Notes under the pieces: generated by a model | The model's input: only the letters and a program-made list of their open reading frames with translations | Told to the model about the DNA's origin: nothing | Database searches by the model: none | DNA from: Duganella sp. BJB480 | GTDB lineage: Bacteria; Pseudomonadota; Gammaproteobacteria; Burkholderiales; Burkholderiaceae_D | Assembly (NCBI GenBank): GCA_003416985.1 | Contig: QVIN01000005.1 | Location: 248,001 to 312,000, forward strand | Direction of reading: 5' to 3' | DNA: 64,000 bases | Translations under genes and position numbers: made by a program | Shown: positions 1-9,493 of the stretch, in pieces | Layout: the number at the start of each line of letters is the position of its first letter | How positions within the stretch are numbered: position 1 is the first letter of the stretch

Positions 1-1315
1 GGGCCTTGGGGTGCTGTGGAATCTGATAGAAGGCGTAGAGGTGGTCTCCGTGGAAGCTCGCTCCATCCGCGCCTTGCCGGAGTTCCGTCCCGCCCGCCGC
101 GAAGCTCCCCTGTGCCTGGACCAGCATAGGGCCGGCGGCAAGGGCCTGCGTCAGCGCGTCGTCCGCGCGGCTTGCGGCCTCCGGGCTGCCATGATTGAGG
201 AGGACTTGCATCATTTGGCGCAGCTGCGCCGCGCTCAGGCCTACGCGCATGCCGGCCCGCATGTGCGAACGCAGTTGCGCCTCGGCGCCGGGCGTGGCGG
301 CGAGCGCGCCGAGCGTGGCCAGTTCGCGGCTCCGCCAGTCAAGGTTGTCGCGCTCGAAAATGTCGCCGAACAGATGCGTCTGGAGGTACTGGTTGATGAT
401 GGGCGCGAAGTCGAACACGGGGCCCGTTACCGGGCCGCCGGAAATCTCGGACTGGTTCGCTTTGCCGATCGCGGCCAGCGCGTTTCCGGTCGCGATGGCT
501 TTGCCTGGCTCGCGGCCAGGCGCGTCGTGTATGCCGCGTTGTTTGCGTGCCTCGACAACTTGCATCAGTTCGCCAAGCGCGTTCAGGCTTTTCGGAAAAC
601 CCGCGTAGGCGTAGAGCTGCACCAGGATTTCCTTGGCTTCGCTGATGGTCAATCCGGTATCGAGCCCCTGGTTCAAGGCGGCGCGCAGTCGCGGCATGTC
701 GCTGGCCGCCGCGAAGGATGCGATCAGTGGAATGGCCTGCTGCCTGGCGGACAGCCGATCCGATGGGGCGGTCCTGTCGGCGTCGCCGATCTGCCTCGCT
801 GCGGCAGCCGGCGTGAGTCCGGTGCTGGTCAGCGCGGCCTGGTACTCCTGGTCGGCGACCTTGCCTTGCCAGGCCACCGAGTTGCCGTCCGATTTTTCGG
901 CGATGGCGATGTGCGTCATCGAGTCTGTGGGACCGGCGCCGTGCCAGTGGCGCACATTGGCCGGGATGGTGACGACGTCGCCCGGGCGGATCAGATGAGC
1001 AGCTTGACCCTGCTGCTGAACCAGGCCGAGGCCGGCAGTGACGATCAATGTCTGGCCCAGCGGATGTGTGTGCCATGCGGTCCGGGCACCCGCCGCGAAA
1101 GTGACGGCGGCGCCGCCCGCGCGCCCAGGCGGCGGCGCCTGGAACGGTGTGCCGATGTGGACGATGCCTGTGAAGTTCTCCGTCGATCCTGTGGCGATCG
1201 GCTGGGCTGCGGCCGGGCGCACTGCGAGGACTTGCGGGAGGACCGGCGCCTCCGCGGCGTTTGCGCCGGCGAGGGCCGCCATGGCGCACAGCGCGATGTG
1301 CATCATCGATTTCAC
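1..1315 (-). CDS. Cupin / carboxymuconolactone decarboxylase-family protein, C-terminus off window
   Basis: The frame is open from a GTG at 1315 to the window edge (at least 437 codons, no stop). A GGAGG-type ribosome site lies 7 bases before the GTG, and the GTGA overlaps the stop of the MFS gene upstream, so translation is probably coupled. An N-terminal hydrophobic stretch with AGANA looks like a signal peptide. A cupin follows at about residues 60-135 (WHTHPLG and a PANVRHWHG stretch), then two carboxymuconolactone decarboxylase-like helical repeats near 205-255 and 328-372. After residue 385 the sequence (QGSFAAGG, FHGDHLYAFYQIP) resembles the start of a secreted alpha/beta-hydrolase, suggesting a fusion. 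Substrate unknown. It is the third gene of the AKR-MFS cassette. Confidence 0.8.
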   Translation of the reverse strand, partial: MKSMMHIALCAMAALAGANAAEAPVLPQVLAVRPAAAQPIATGSTENFTGIVHIGTPFQAPPPGRAGGAAVTFAAGARTAWHTHPLGQTLIVTAGLGLVQQQGQAAHLIRPGDVVTIPANVRHWHGAGPTDSMTHIAIAEKSDGNSVAWQGKVADQEYQAALTSTGLTPAAAARQIGDADRTAPSDRLSARQQAIPLIASFAAASDMPRLRAALNQGLDTGLTISEAKEILVQLYAYAGFPKSLNALGELMQVVEARKQRGIHDAPGREPGKAIATGNALAAIGKANQSEISGGPVTGPVFDFAPIINQYLQTHLFGDIFERDNLDWRSRELATLGALAATPGAEAQLRSHMRAGMRVGLSAAQLRQMMQVLLNHGSPEAASRADDALTQALAAGPMLVQAQGSFAAGGTELRQGADGASFHGDHLYAFYQIPQHPKA

Positions 1316-2742
1316 GAGTAACCCTCCTGCCGCTGCGATTTGATTTTGCGATGGGGCAGGACGATGACAGCGCAGGACACGATCATCGCCAGCACGAGCA
1401 GCAGGCCGGCGGCGTTCATGACCGCCGCTATCCGATGCGCGAGCGCCTGGCTGTCATGGAGGGCGGCAGGAGCGGCGCTGGAGAACACCAGCACCAACAA
1501 GCCCAGCCCCAAGGCGCCGCCCAGTTGATGGGCGACGTTGACCAGGCCGGAGGCGGCGCCGGCATCGTCGCGCGCAACGCCCGCCACGCCGGCGGCGGTC
1601 AAGGGACCCAGCAGCAAGCCCTGGCCCAGTCCGATCAGCAGCATGGGAGGCGCCACGTCCGTCCAGTAGCCGGCGCCGGCGTCGGCATGGCCCAGCCAGA
1701 ACAGGCCGGCGGCGCCCAGCGACAAGCCGGCGAGGATGAGCCAGTGGGCGTCGAAGCGGCGCGCCAGCCTGGGGACGGCCATCGCCGAGGCGAAGTTGGG
1801 CAGCGTGACCGGCAGGAAGGCGAGGCCGGCCTGCATCGGCCGCAGATGCAGCACGCCCTGCAGGAACTGGGTGGAAAAGAACCAGAAGCCCACCGCGCCG
1901 CCGAGGAACAGCATGCGGGACAGATACGCTCCCGCGCGTGCGCGGCTGGCCAGCAAGCGCAGCGGCAGAATGGGCTGCCGGACGTGGCGTTCGATCACGA
2001 CGAAGACGATGGTCGACGCCACGCCGGCGAGCAGCGAGGCTTGCGCCAAGGCGTCATGCCAGCCGGCCTCCGCCGCGCGCACCAGGCCGTAGACCAGTGC
2101 GCTCATGCCGGCGGTGGAGCAGGCCGCGCCCGCCATGTCGAAGCGGCCGGGATGCATGGGCGTTTCCACGATATGCCGTCGCGCGGCGGCGATCAGCAGC
2201 AGGCCGATGGGAAGGTTGACAAAGAACCCCGCCCGCCACGACACCAGGTCGGCGAACAGGCCGCCCAGCACCAGGCCCAGCGTGGCACCCACGCCGGCCG
2301 CCGCGGCATACATCGACAGGGCGCGCGTGCGTTCCGGCCCTTCGGCGAAATGGGTGGACAGCAACGCCAGTGTGGACGGCGCCAGCACCGCCGCGCCCAC
2401 GCCCTGGATGGCGCGGGCCGTGAGCAGCCACGGCGCAGACTGCGCCAGGCCTATCGCCATCGAGGCCACGGTGAACAGCGCGAGGCCGGCGATGTACATG
2501 CGGCGCCGGCCCAGGATGTCGCCCGCCCGCGCGCCCAGCAACAGCAGGCCGCCAAAGGCCAGCGTATAGGCGTTGGTCACCCACGAAAGCTGCGCGGCGC
2601 TGAAGCCCAGGCTGGCCTGGATGCGCGGCAGGCCGGTGATGACGATGGAGATGTCGACCACGATCATCAGGTAGCTGGCGACGATGATGGCCAGCACCAT
2701 GTTGGCGTGTCGCGTCGGAGCAAGGGCGGCGGTGTTGTGCAT
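1312..2742 (-). CDS. MFS transporter, DHA2 (EmrB/QacA-like) family
   Basis: A 476-residue polytopic inner-membrane protein with about 14 hydrophobic segments. The DHA2 signature is visible: a motif-A-like stretch GARAGDILGRRR near residues 70-81 and a motif-C-like GVGATLGLVLGG near 150-161. The family exports drugs or hydrophobic compounds using the proton gradient; the substrate here cannot be read from sequence. It starts 9 bases after the aldo/keto reductase stop and ends overlapping the GTG of the cupin/CMD gene, so the three genes look like one operon. The product may be a detoxification system for an aldehyde or aromatic compound, which is inference from context only. Confidence 0.88.
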   Translation of the reverse strand: MHNTAALAPTRHANMVLAIIVASYLMIVVDISIVITGLPRIQASLGFSAAQLSWVTNAYTLAFGGLLLLGARAGDILGRRRMYIAGLALFTVASMAIGLAQSAPWLLTARAIQGVGAAVLAPSTLALLSTHFAEGPERTRALSMYAAAAGVGATLGLVLGGLFADLVSWRAGFFVNLPIGLLLIAAARRHIVETPMHPGRFDMAGAACSTAGMSALVYGLVRAAEAGWHDALAQASLLAGVASTIVFVVIERHVRQPILPLRLLASRARAGAYLSRMLFLGGAVGFWFFSTQFLQGVLHLRPMQAGLAFLPVTLPNFASAMAVPRLARRFDAHWLILAGLSLGAAGLFWLGHADAGAGYWTDVAPPMLLIGLGQGLLLGPLTAAGVAGVARDDAGAASGLVNVAHQLGGALGLGLLVLVFSSAAPAALHDSQALAHRIAAVMNAAGLLLVLAMIVSCAVIVLPHRKIKSQRQEGYS

Positions 2743-2751
2743 GGCCTGCGC

Positions 2752-3609
<858 letters not shown>

Positions 3610-3666
3610 CTACCTTCGGTGGTTGGTCTGGATTCACTTTAGACAAACAACCGACATCTGAATAGT

Positions 3667-3686
3667 GATAAACCGGTTGATTTATC
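3667..3686. promoter_or_regulatory. Candidate LysR operator palindrome
   Basis: In the AKR/LysR divergent intergenic region the arms GATAAA and TTTATC flank a centre containing the perfect palindrome AACCGGTT. Location, AT-rich dyad and spacing fit a LysR-type binding site. No binding data; inference from position and symmetry. Confidence 0.45.
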
Positions 3687-3726
3687 CGCATTCAATTGGG
3701 GATAATCGGGGAGGAGGATGCCCTTT

Positions 3727-4671
3727 ATGGCGATCAACGAGCTTCGGTCTATCACGACCTTCATCAGGGCGGCGGAACTGGGCAGCCTGCGCAAGGCGGC
3801 GCAGGATCTGGGCATCAGCCCGCAGGCGGCGAGCAAGGCGCTGGCCCAGCTGGAGTCTCATCTGGACGCGCGCCTGTTCCATCGGACGACGCGGGTGATG
3901 TCGCTGACCGACGCGGGGCTGCGCCTGCTCGAGGAGGTGCAGCCGGCCGTGCTCGGCATGCAGCGCGCGCTGGCCAACGCCCGGACGGCAAAGGACGAAT
4001 TCGCCGGGCCGTTGCGCATCGCCGGTCCCCGGACCACCTTCCAGCCGATACTCTGGCGGCTGGTCGAGGAGTTCTGCGACATGCATCCTGGCATCCAGCC
4101 CGATGTGCTGCTGGAGGATCGCGTCGGCAACTGGGTGGAGGACCGCGTCGATGTGGGATTCCGCCTGGCGGCATCGCCCCACGAGGGCGTCATTGCGCGC
4201 CGGCTGTTCCCGTTGCAGATGGTGATCTGCGGCGCGCCGGCCTATTTCGGGCGGCATGGCGTGCCGGAGACCCTGGCGGTGCTGGCTGCGCATCGCTGCA
4301 GCGCTTTCCGCCATCCCGGCACGGGCAAGGTGGTGCCGTGGCATGTGAAGCTGGACGGGCAGACGGTGGACCAGCCGGTGGTGCCGGCGCTGTGCAGCAA
4401 CGATGAGTTGTTCGAGCTCCAGGCTGTGCTCGCGGGCAAGGCGCTGGGCCAGCTCGCCGGCGTCACGGCGGCGCCGTACATCCGGGCGGGGCGCTTGATT
4501 CCCATCCTGGCCGAGCACATGCCGGACATCGCCGGTTACTTCGTCTATTTCGGCAGCAAGACTTCACAACCGGCGCGCGCCCGCGCGTTTGTGGATTTGG
4601 CGGTCGAGCGTCTGGCCGACAACCCGGACTACGTCTTGAGCGACAGCGAGTTGCGGCGCAATCCGGGCTAG
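3727..4671 (+). CDS. LysR-family transcriptional regulator
   Basis: A 314-residue protein with an N-terminal winged helix-turn-helix (SLRKAAQDLGISPQAASKAL, about residues 18-37) and a periplasmic-binding-protein-like effector domain from about residue 88. I chose ATG 3727 rather than 3718 because GAGGAGG at 3711-3717 lies 9 bases before it but abuts the upstream ATG. The recognition helix and LFHRTTR wing are typical of the LysR subgroup that controls a neighbouring oxidoreductase and exporter. It is divergent from the aldo/keto reductase, with a palindrome between them. It ends 16 bases before the end of the convergent ggt gene. Confidence 0.9.
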   Translation: MAINELRSITTFIRAAELGSLRKAAQDLGISPQAASKALAQLESHLDARLFHRTTRVMSLTDAGLRLLEEVQPAVLGMQRALANARTAKDEFAGPLRIAGPRTTFQPILWRLVEEFCDMHPGIQPDVLLEDRVGNWVEDRVDVGFRLAASPHEGVIARRLFPLQMVICGAPAYFGRHGVPETLAVLAAHRCSAFRHPGTGKVVPWHVKLDGQTVDQPVVPALCSNDELFELQAVLAGKALGQLAGVTAAPYIRAGRLIPILAEHMPDIAGYFVYFGSKTSQPARARAFVDLAVERLADNPDYVLSDSELRRNPG

Positions 4672-4687
4672 CTGTTGCGGGGGCGCG

Positions 4688-6448
4688 CTAGTGCGCCGAC
4701 TTCTGCACCAGCGCGCTGCCGGCGCCGTGGCGCCGGCCTTCGCTGACGGCGGTGACGGTGCCGTCCGGGTTGAACACCAGCGCGTTGGCGGCGCCGATTT
4801 CCTCCGGCTTGTTCCAGTGCTGGCCCCGCTTCTCCAGCGCCCCGGCCTGCGCGGTGCCGGCGAAGCCCGGCTCGACGTCGGTGGCCATGCCGTTGCGCTC
4901 GGACAGGCGCGGCGCGTTGAGCGCGTCCGGCATGCTCATGCCCAGGTCGACGTAGTTGAAGATGGTCTGCAGCACGGTGGTGATGATGGTCGCGCCGCCG
5001 GGGCTGCCGATCGAGAACGCCGGCTTGCCGTTCCTGAACGCCAGCGTCGGCGACATGCTGCTGCGCGGCCGCTTGCCCGCTTCCGGCACGTTGGGCGCCG
5101 GGCCGGAGAAGTTGAAGTCGGTCATCTCGTTGTTCAGCAGGAAGCCGTAGCCCGGCACCACGATGCCGCTGCCGCCCCATGATTCGATGGTGTAGGTGTA
5201 GGAGACGATGTTGCCGTCCTTGTCCGACACGGTCAGGTGGGTGGTGTGCGCGCCCTCGGCCAGCAGCTTGTTGGCGTTGGGGCGCAGCGGCACGCTCGGG
5301 TCGTTCTGGAACGGGTACGGATCGCCGGCCGGCGCCTGCACGCTGGCCTGGTCCGGGTTGATCAGCTCGCGGCGGCGGGCGGCGTAGTCCTTGCTCAGCA
5401 GGCCGGCCACCGGCGCCTCGACGAACTCGGGATCGGCCAGGTAGGCGTTGCGGTCGGCGAAGGCCAGGCGGCTGGCCTCCAGGTACAGGTGTTCGGCCTT
5501 GTCCTTCGGCATGGCCTTGAGGTCGTAGCCTTCGAGGATGTTGAGCGCCTCGGCGATGGCGATGCCGCCGCTGCTCGGCAGCGGCATGCCGTACAGGTCG
5601 TAGCCGCGGTAGGTGCTGTGCACCGGCTGGCGCAGGCGCGCTTCGTAGTTGGCCAGGTCGGCCATCGTCATGCGGCCGGCGCGCACCTGCACGCCGCTGG
5701 CGACCTTGGGCTGGTTGACGGCGTCGACCACGGCGCGGCCGATCTTGCCCTCATAGAAAACCTTGACGCCGCCGGCCGCCAGTTCGCGGTAGGCCTTGGC
5801 CATGCCGGGGTTGCGCAGGATGCTGCCGGGCTGGATGGCCTTGCCGTTGCGCAGGTAGAGCGCGGCGGTGTCGGGGAACATGCTGAACTTGGCCCGGCTC
5901 TCTTCCACCAGGCGCGAGAAGTTGGCGTTGACGGAAAAGCCCTCGCTGGCCACGGCGATGGCCGGCGCCAGCACCTGCTTGAAGGACATTGAGCCGTAGC
6001 GGTCCAGCGCCTCGTGCCAGCCGCGCACGGTGCCCGGCACGCCGACCGCCATGCCGCTGGCGACCACGGTGTCGAAGTCCATTTCCTTGCCGTCCTGCTG
6101 GAACACGGTGGGCGTGAAGCTGGCCGGCGCGGTTTCGCGGTGGTCGACGGTGATCACGCGCTTGTCCCTGGCCAGGTAGATGACCATGAAGCCGCCGCCG
6201 CCGATGCCGCAGCTGAACGGGTCGGTCACGCCCAGCGTGGCGGCCGCCGCGACGGCGGCGTCGACCGCGTTGCCGCCCTGGTTGAGGATGGCCAGTGCGG
6301 CCTTGGAGGCGGGCTCGCTGATGGTGGCGACCGCGCCGCCGCTGCCGGTGGCGACCGGGGTCTTGGCCCAGGCCGCCGGCGGCAGGACCAGCGTGAGGAT
6401 GATGGTGGAAACGAGAACGGTGCGGGCGGGGCGTCGGGACAGGGTCAT
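4688..6448 (-). CDS. ggt: Gamma-glutamyltransferase (glutathione hydrolase)
   Basis: A 586-residue periplasmic N-terminal-nucleophile hydrolase that cleaves the gamma-glutamyl bond of glutathione. A signal peptide ends near PPAAWA (residue 28). The precursor is expected to self-cleave before Thr402 in the HTTHL motif. The large-subunit stretch NAVDAAVAAA and the small-subunit motifs SWGGSGI, RPRSSMSPT and GSPGG are all present, so it should be active. It lies 18 bases downstream of a small lipoprotein gene on the same strand and probably shares its transcript. No clear Shine-Dalgarno is seen before the ATG. Confidence 0.94.
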   Translation of the reverse strand: MTLSRRPARTVLVSTIILTLVLPPAAWAKTPVATGSGGAVATISEPASKAALAILNQGGNAVDAAVAAAATLGVTDPFSCGIGGGGFMVIYLARDKRVITVDHRETAPASFTPTVFQQDGKEMDFDTVVASGMAVGVPGTVRGWHEALDRYGSMSFKQVLAPAIAVASEGFSVNANFSRLVEESRAKFSMFPDTAALYLRNGKAIQPGSILRNPGMAKAYRELAAGGVKVFYEGKIGRAVVDAVNQPKVASGVQVRAGRMTMADLANYEARLRQPVHSTYRGYDLYGMPLPSSGGIAIAEALNILEGYDLKAMPKDKAEHLYLEASRLAFADRNAYLADPEFVEAPVAGLLSKDYAARRRELINPDQASVQAPAGDPYPFQNDPSVPLRPNANKLLAEGAHTTHLTVSDKDGNIVSYTYTIESWGGSGIVVPGYGFLLNNEMTDFNFSGPAPNVPEAGKRPRSSMSPTLAFRNGKPAFSIGSPGGATIITTVLQTIFNYVDLGMSMPDALNAPRLSERNGMATDVEPGFAGTAQAGALEKRGQHWNKPEEIGAANALVFNPDGTVTAVSEGRRHGAGSALVQKSAH

Positions 6449-6466
6449 GGGGGCGCGGGGTCCGGG

Positions 6467-6964
6467 TTAGGATGAGGGGGCGTTGCTCACCCTCAAGCTT
6501 ACCCGATAATCCGGCGTGGCTTCATTCTTGGCGGGGACCGCCTGCGGTTCGACGCCGGTCAGCGTGAAGGTCAGGCCGTTTTGCGTGACGCTGGGGCGGG
6601 CGTTGGGCATGCTGTCGGACAGCACGAAGTTGCTGGTGGTGCCGTCGGCGGCGGTCAGCGCGAAGCTGTAGCTGATGTAGCCGGCCCAGACGCACACCGC
6701 GCCGACGCGGCAGCGGCTGTCGTTGACGCGCTCGAGCTTGAGGCTGGGCGCGCCGGCGGTGGCGCCGCTGATGCCGGGCGCGGCGGCCGGCGCGATGGCC
6801 ACGCTGGCGCCCTGCGTCAGCACATAGGTCTGGGCGAACGGCTGCGGCGCGGCGGCGGGGCGGCCGACGGCCGACGCCGAGCCGCAGGCGTGCAGCATGG
6901 CCAGCACGGCCGCCAGCAGCGGCAGGATGATCAACTGCCTGGTGAGTGTGGATTTCATTGGCAT
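6467..6964 (-). CDS. Small lipoprotein, unknown function
   Basis: A 165-residue predicted lipoprotein: a basic N-terminus, a hydrophobic stretch and a lipobox-like LHAC followed by GSAS. The mature part carries a Cys pair (SRCRVGAVCVW) that may form a disulfide, and ends in a beta-rich region. I do not recognise a function. The start is ambiguous between ATG 6964 (AAGGA 5 bases upstream) and ATG 6958 (GAGG 6 bases upstream). It is immediately upstream of ggt and probably co-transcribed, which would place it in the periplasm with the glutathione hydrolase. Confidence 0.7.
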   Translation of the reverse strand: MPMKSTLTRQLIILPLLAAVLAMLHACGSASAVGRPAAAPQPFAQTYVLTQGASVAIAPAAAPGISGATAGAPSLKLERVNDSRCRVGAVCVWAGYISYSFALTAADGTTSNFVLSDSMPNARPSVTQNGLTFTLTGVEPQAVPAKNEATPDYRVSLRVSNAPSS

Positions 6965-7095
6965 CCTCTTCCTTCAGAGTAGACGGCAAGCTTAGCAAAA
7001 AGATCACGTCGATGTCGCACGAACCGCAGCTTTACAGCGCTGGGTCAAACTATGTGCCGTAGAATGGGGGCCCTGAATCACATTGATCGAACAAA

Positions 7096-7359
7096 ATGAA
7101 AAAGACCGGCATGGCGAAAAGCGACGCTAAAAAATTAATGGGCCAGATGTCCGCCCCTGGCGCCGCCAGCTTCGGCAAGGTGGCCGAGGTGGTCGACAAG
7201 CGGGAACAGCGCAAGCGCGACCAGGCGCTGGGGCTGGTGCCGTTCGCGGTCAAGCTGAATGGCGACCTGGTGCAGCGGCTGCACGCCAGGGCGAAGCAGG
7301 GCGACACCGACCTGAACCAGCTGGTCGGCGAGCTGCTGGCGCAAGCGCTGGCGGCGTAA
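7096..7359 (+). CDS. Small conserved-looking cytosolic protein, unknown function
   Basis: An 87-residue soluble, lysine-rich N-terminus followed by an amphipathic helical C-terminal half (LNGDLVQRLHARAKQ, LNQLVGELLAQAL). There is no signal peptide. Codon use matches the flanking genes and it ends at a strong terminator, which supports it being real. The start is uncertain: ATG 7096 and ATG 7111 both lack a good ribosome site. The C-terminal helices look like a ribbon-helix-helix or coiled-coil dimerisation unit, but I would not assign a function. Confidence 0.6.
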   Translation: MKKTGMAKSDAKKLMGQMSAPGAASFGKVAEVVDKREQRKRDQALGLVPFAVKLNGDLVQRLHARAKQGDTDLNQLVGELLAQALAA

Positions 7360-7385
7360 AAAAAGCCCCGGACGGGGCTTTTTTT
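7358..7385. terminator. Bidirectional rho-independent terminator
   Basis: GCCCC and GGGGC arms around a GGAC loop, with a run of A before and T after, so it works on both strands. It sits between the small gene (+) and rpoH (-), which converge here. Confidence 0.9.
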
Positions 7386-7403
7386 ACGCCAGCGCGCGGC
7401 CGC

Positions 7404-8300
7404 TTACACGTAGGCGGCCAGCGCGCCCTTCATTTTCTTCAGCGCGGCCACTTCGATCTGGCGGATGCGCTCGGCCGAGACGCCGAATTCCTCTGCCAGC
7501 GTGTGCAGGGTGGCGCCGGAGCCGTCGTCGTTGGCCAGCCAGCGGCTTTCCACGATGCGGCGCGAGCGGGCGTCCAGCTTGCCCAGCGCCTCCTCCAAGC
7601 CTTCCGATTGCAGACGGGTCACCTGTTCGGCCTCCAGCACGCGGGTCGGCTCGCTGGCCTCGGACGACAGGTAGGCGATCGGCGCGAACTTGTCGTCCTC
7701 GTCGTCGTTGGGCGATTCCAGCGCGATGTCGCGGCCGCTCAGGCGGGTTTCCATCTCGATCACTTCCTCGCGCTTGACGTCCAGCATCTTGGCCAGGCTG
7801 TCGATCTGGGTCGGCGTCATGGCGTCCAGGCCGGTCTTGTGGCTGCGCAGGTTGAAGAACAGCTTGCGCTGGGCCTTGGTGGTGGCCACCTTGACCAGGC
7901 GCCAGTTCTTCAGGATGTACTCGTGCATCTCGGCCTTAATCCAGTGCATCGCGTACGACACCAGGCGCACGCCCTGGTCCGGGTCGAAGCGCTTGACCGC
8001 CTTCATCAGGCCGATGTTGCCTTCCTGGATCAGGTCGGCGTGCGGCAGGCCGTAGCCCAGATAGCCGCGCGCGATCGACACCACCAGGCGCAGGTGCGAC
8101 AGCACCAGCTCCTGCGCGGCGCCCAGGTCGTTCTTTTCCTTGAGGCGCTTGGCCAGCGAGATTTCATCGTCGTGCGTCAGCATCGGCAGGCGGTTGACGG
8201 CCGAAATGTAGGCGTCCAGGTTGCCCAGGTTGCCTGTGAACCCGAGTCCCAGGGCGCGATTGGTGGCGGGGACCAATGCAGTCGGTGCGGACATAGTCAT
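7404..8300 (-). CDS. rpoH: Heat-shock sigma factor sigma-32
   Basis: A 298-residue RNA polymerase sigma factor directing transcription of heat-shock genes. Region 2 (RLVVSIARGY, DLIQEGNIGLMKAVKRFDP, YAMHWIKAEMHEYILKNW) and the RpoH-specific box QRKLFFNLRS are clear; region 4 ends the protein (EFGVSAERIRQIEVAALKKMK). I chose ATG 8300 over ATG 8306 because AAGGA abuts the upstream ATG but is 6 bases before 8300. Upstream is a promoter overlapped by a CIRCE element, suggesting HrcA repression in addition to the usual controls. It converges on a bidirectional terminator. Confidence 0.95.
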   Translation of the reverse strand: MTMSAPTALVPATNRALGLGFTGNLGNLDAYISAVNRLPMLTHDDEISLAKRLKEKNDLGAAQELVLSHLRLVVSIARGYLGYGLPHADLIQEGNIGLMKAVKRFDPDQGVRLVSYAMHWIKAEMHEYILKNWRLVKVATTKAQRKLFFNLRSHKTGLDAMTPTQIDSLAKMLDVKREEVIEMETRLSGRDIALESPNDDEDDKFAPIAYLSSEASEPTRVLEAEQVTRLQSEGLEEALGKLDARSRRIVESRWLANDDGSGATLHTLAEEFGVSAERIRQIEVAALKKMKGALAAYV

Positions 8301-8381
8301 GTTCATTCCTTCGCTCGATGATGTTGCTTGTTCTTAACGATTCTTGGTTCTGTAGAGAATTGTTTGCTCTTCAGTTCACGT

Positions 8382-8411
8382 ATATTAGCACTCTCCTTGG
8401 TTGAGTGCCAA
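8382..8411 (-). promoter_or_regulatory. Candidate sigma-70 promoter for rpoH
   Basis: Reading leftward, TTGGCA (8411-8406) and TAATAT (8387-8382) are separated by 18 bases, a good sigma-70 pair about 80 bases before the rpoH start. It is fully covered by the CIRCE element. Confidence 0.6.
8385..8411. promoter_or_regulatory. CIRCE element (HrcA operator)
   Basis: TTAGCACTC, exactly 9 bases, then GAGTGCCAA: the CIRCE consensus with one mismatch in 18 conserved positions. It overlaps the -35 to -10 of the rpoH promoter, where a bound HrcA repressor would block polymerase. hrcA itself is not in this window. Confidence 0.85.
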
Positions 8412-8535
8412 TCATCGGATATTAATCGCTTTGATAGTAAAAATACTATGACGTTTTTAGGCATCATGGCATCTGATTAATGCAGCATGCGCGTTGGAGC
8501 TTAGGCCGGGCTTAATGCTAATTCGGCGGGGGCAA

Positions 8536-8564
8536 CCCTTCCGTGCGGGGGCGCACGGAAAGGG
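8536..8564 (-). terminator. Possible terminator after ftsX
   Basis: A GC-rich hairpin (CCCTTCCGTGC and GCACGGAAAGGG, one bulge) lies 9 bases after the ftsX stop. There is no clear U-run, so it may only stabilise the transcript end. Confidence 0.35.
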
Positions 8565-8572
8565 ATCAGGGA

Positions 8573-9493
8573 TCAGTTGAGGCGGGACAGGTGGCGCTGC
8601 ACGGACAGCAGGGCGCCGATGAGGCCGAGGCCGGCCGACAGGGCCAGCAGGCCGGCCATGGCCAGCGGCGGCAGCGGCGCCAGCTGGAACTCGGAGGCGT
8701 ACAGCCGGGCGAATTCGGCGATCGCCACGTTGAGCGGACGCAGCGCCAGTGACACGGCGCCCAGCGCCACGCCGCCCGCGCACAGGCCCAGCAGCGCGCC
8801 GGTGTAGTAGAAGGGGCGGTGGATGAAGCTGTCGGTGGCGCCGATCAGCTTGGACACCAGGATTTCCTCGCGCTGGGTCATCACCTGCAGGCGGATGGTG
8901 TTGAAGATCACCGCCACCACCACCGTGCCCAGCGTGGCGGCCAGCAGCAGCAGCGCCAGGCGCAGCACGTTGAGCAGCGCGGCCAGGCGCTTGACCCAGG
9001 CCGAGTCGACCTGCACCGTGTCGACGCCGGGCAGGGCGCGGATCTGCGCGGCCAGCTGGTCGACGTCGCCGCCGGCCTGGGCGTTGCGGAAGGCGTCCAG
9101 CTTGAGCACGTAGCTGTCGGGCAGCGGGTTTTCGCCCAGCGTGGTCAGCACGTCGGCCAGGCCGCTCTTGTCCTTCAGTTGCTCCAGCGCCTTTTCGCGC
9201 GGGGTGAAGACGATCTTGGCCTGTTTGTCGCGCACCGCCTGGCGCAGCGACACGGCCAGCGCCTCGGCCTGCTCGCGCGGGGTGTCCTGCTTGAGGAAGA
9301 CGCTGATCTCGGGATCGACCGACAGCTGCTCGGACATGGGGCGCACGTTGTCGAGCAGGGTGACGCCGGTGAACGGCAGCGCCAGCGCGATCGCCACCAC
9401 CAAGATGTTGAACAGGAAGCCGCCGGGCGAGCGGCGCAGGTGCACCAGGGCCGCGGCCAGGGCGTAGCGGTGTTGCCGGAACCAGAGCGTCAT
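8573..9493 (-). CDS. ftsX: Cell-division membrane protein FtsX
   Basis: A 306-residue permease-like protein with four membrane segments: one near residues 22-45, three in the C-terminal half, and a periplasmic domain between the first and second. With FtsE it forms an ABC-type complex at the division septum that activates peptidoglycan hydrolases. Its ATG overlaps the ftsE stop as ATGA. The conserved cytoplasmic loop EILVSKLIGATDSFIHRPF is present. Gene order reading leftward is ftsY-ftsE-ftsX. Confidence 0.95.
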   Translation of the reverse strand: MTLWFRQHRYALAAALVHLRRSPGGFLFNILVVAIALALPFTGVTLLDNVRPMSEQLSVDPEISVFLKQDTPREQAEALAVSLRQAVRDKQAKIVFTPREKALEQLKDKSGLADVLTTLGENPLPDSYVLKLDAFRNAQAGGDVDQLAAQIRALPGVDTVQVDSAWVKRLAALLNVLRLALLLLAATLGTVVVAVIFNTIRLQVMTQREEILVSKLIGATDSFIHRPFYYTGALLGLCAGGVALGAVSLALRPLNVAIAEFARLYASEFQLAPLPPLAMAGLLALSAGLGLIGALLSVQRHLSRLN

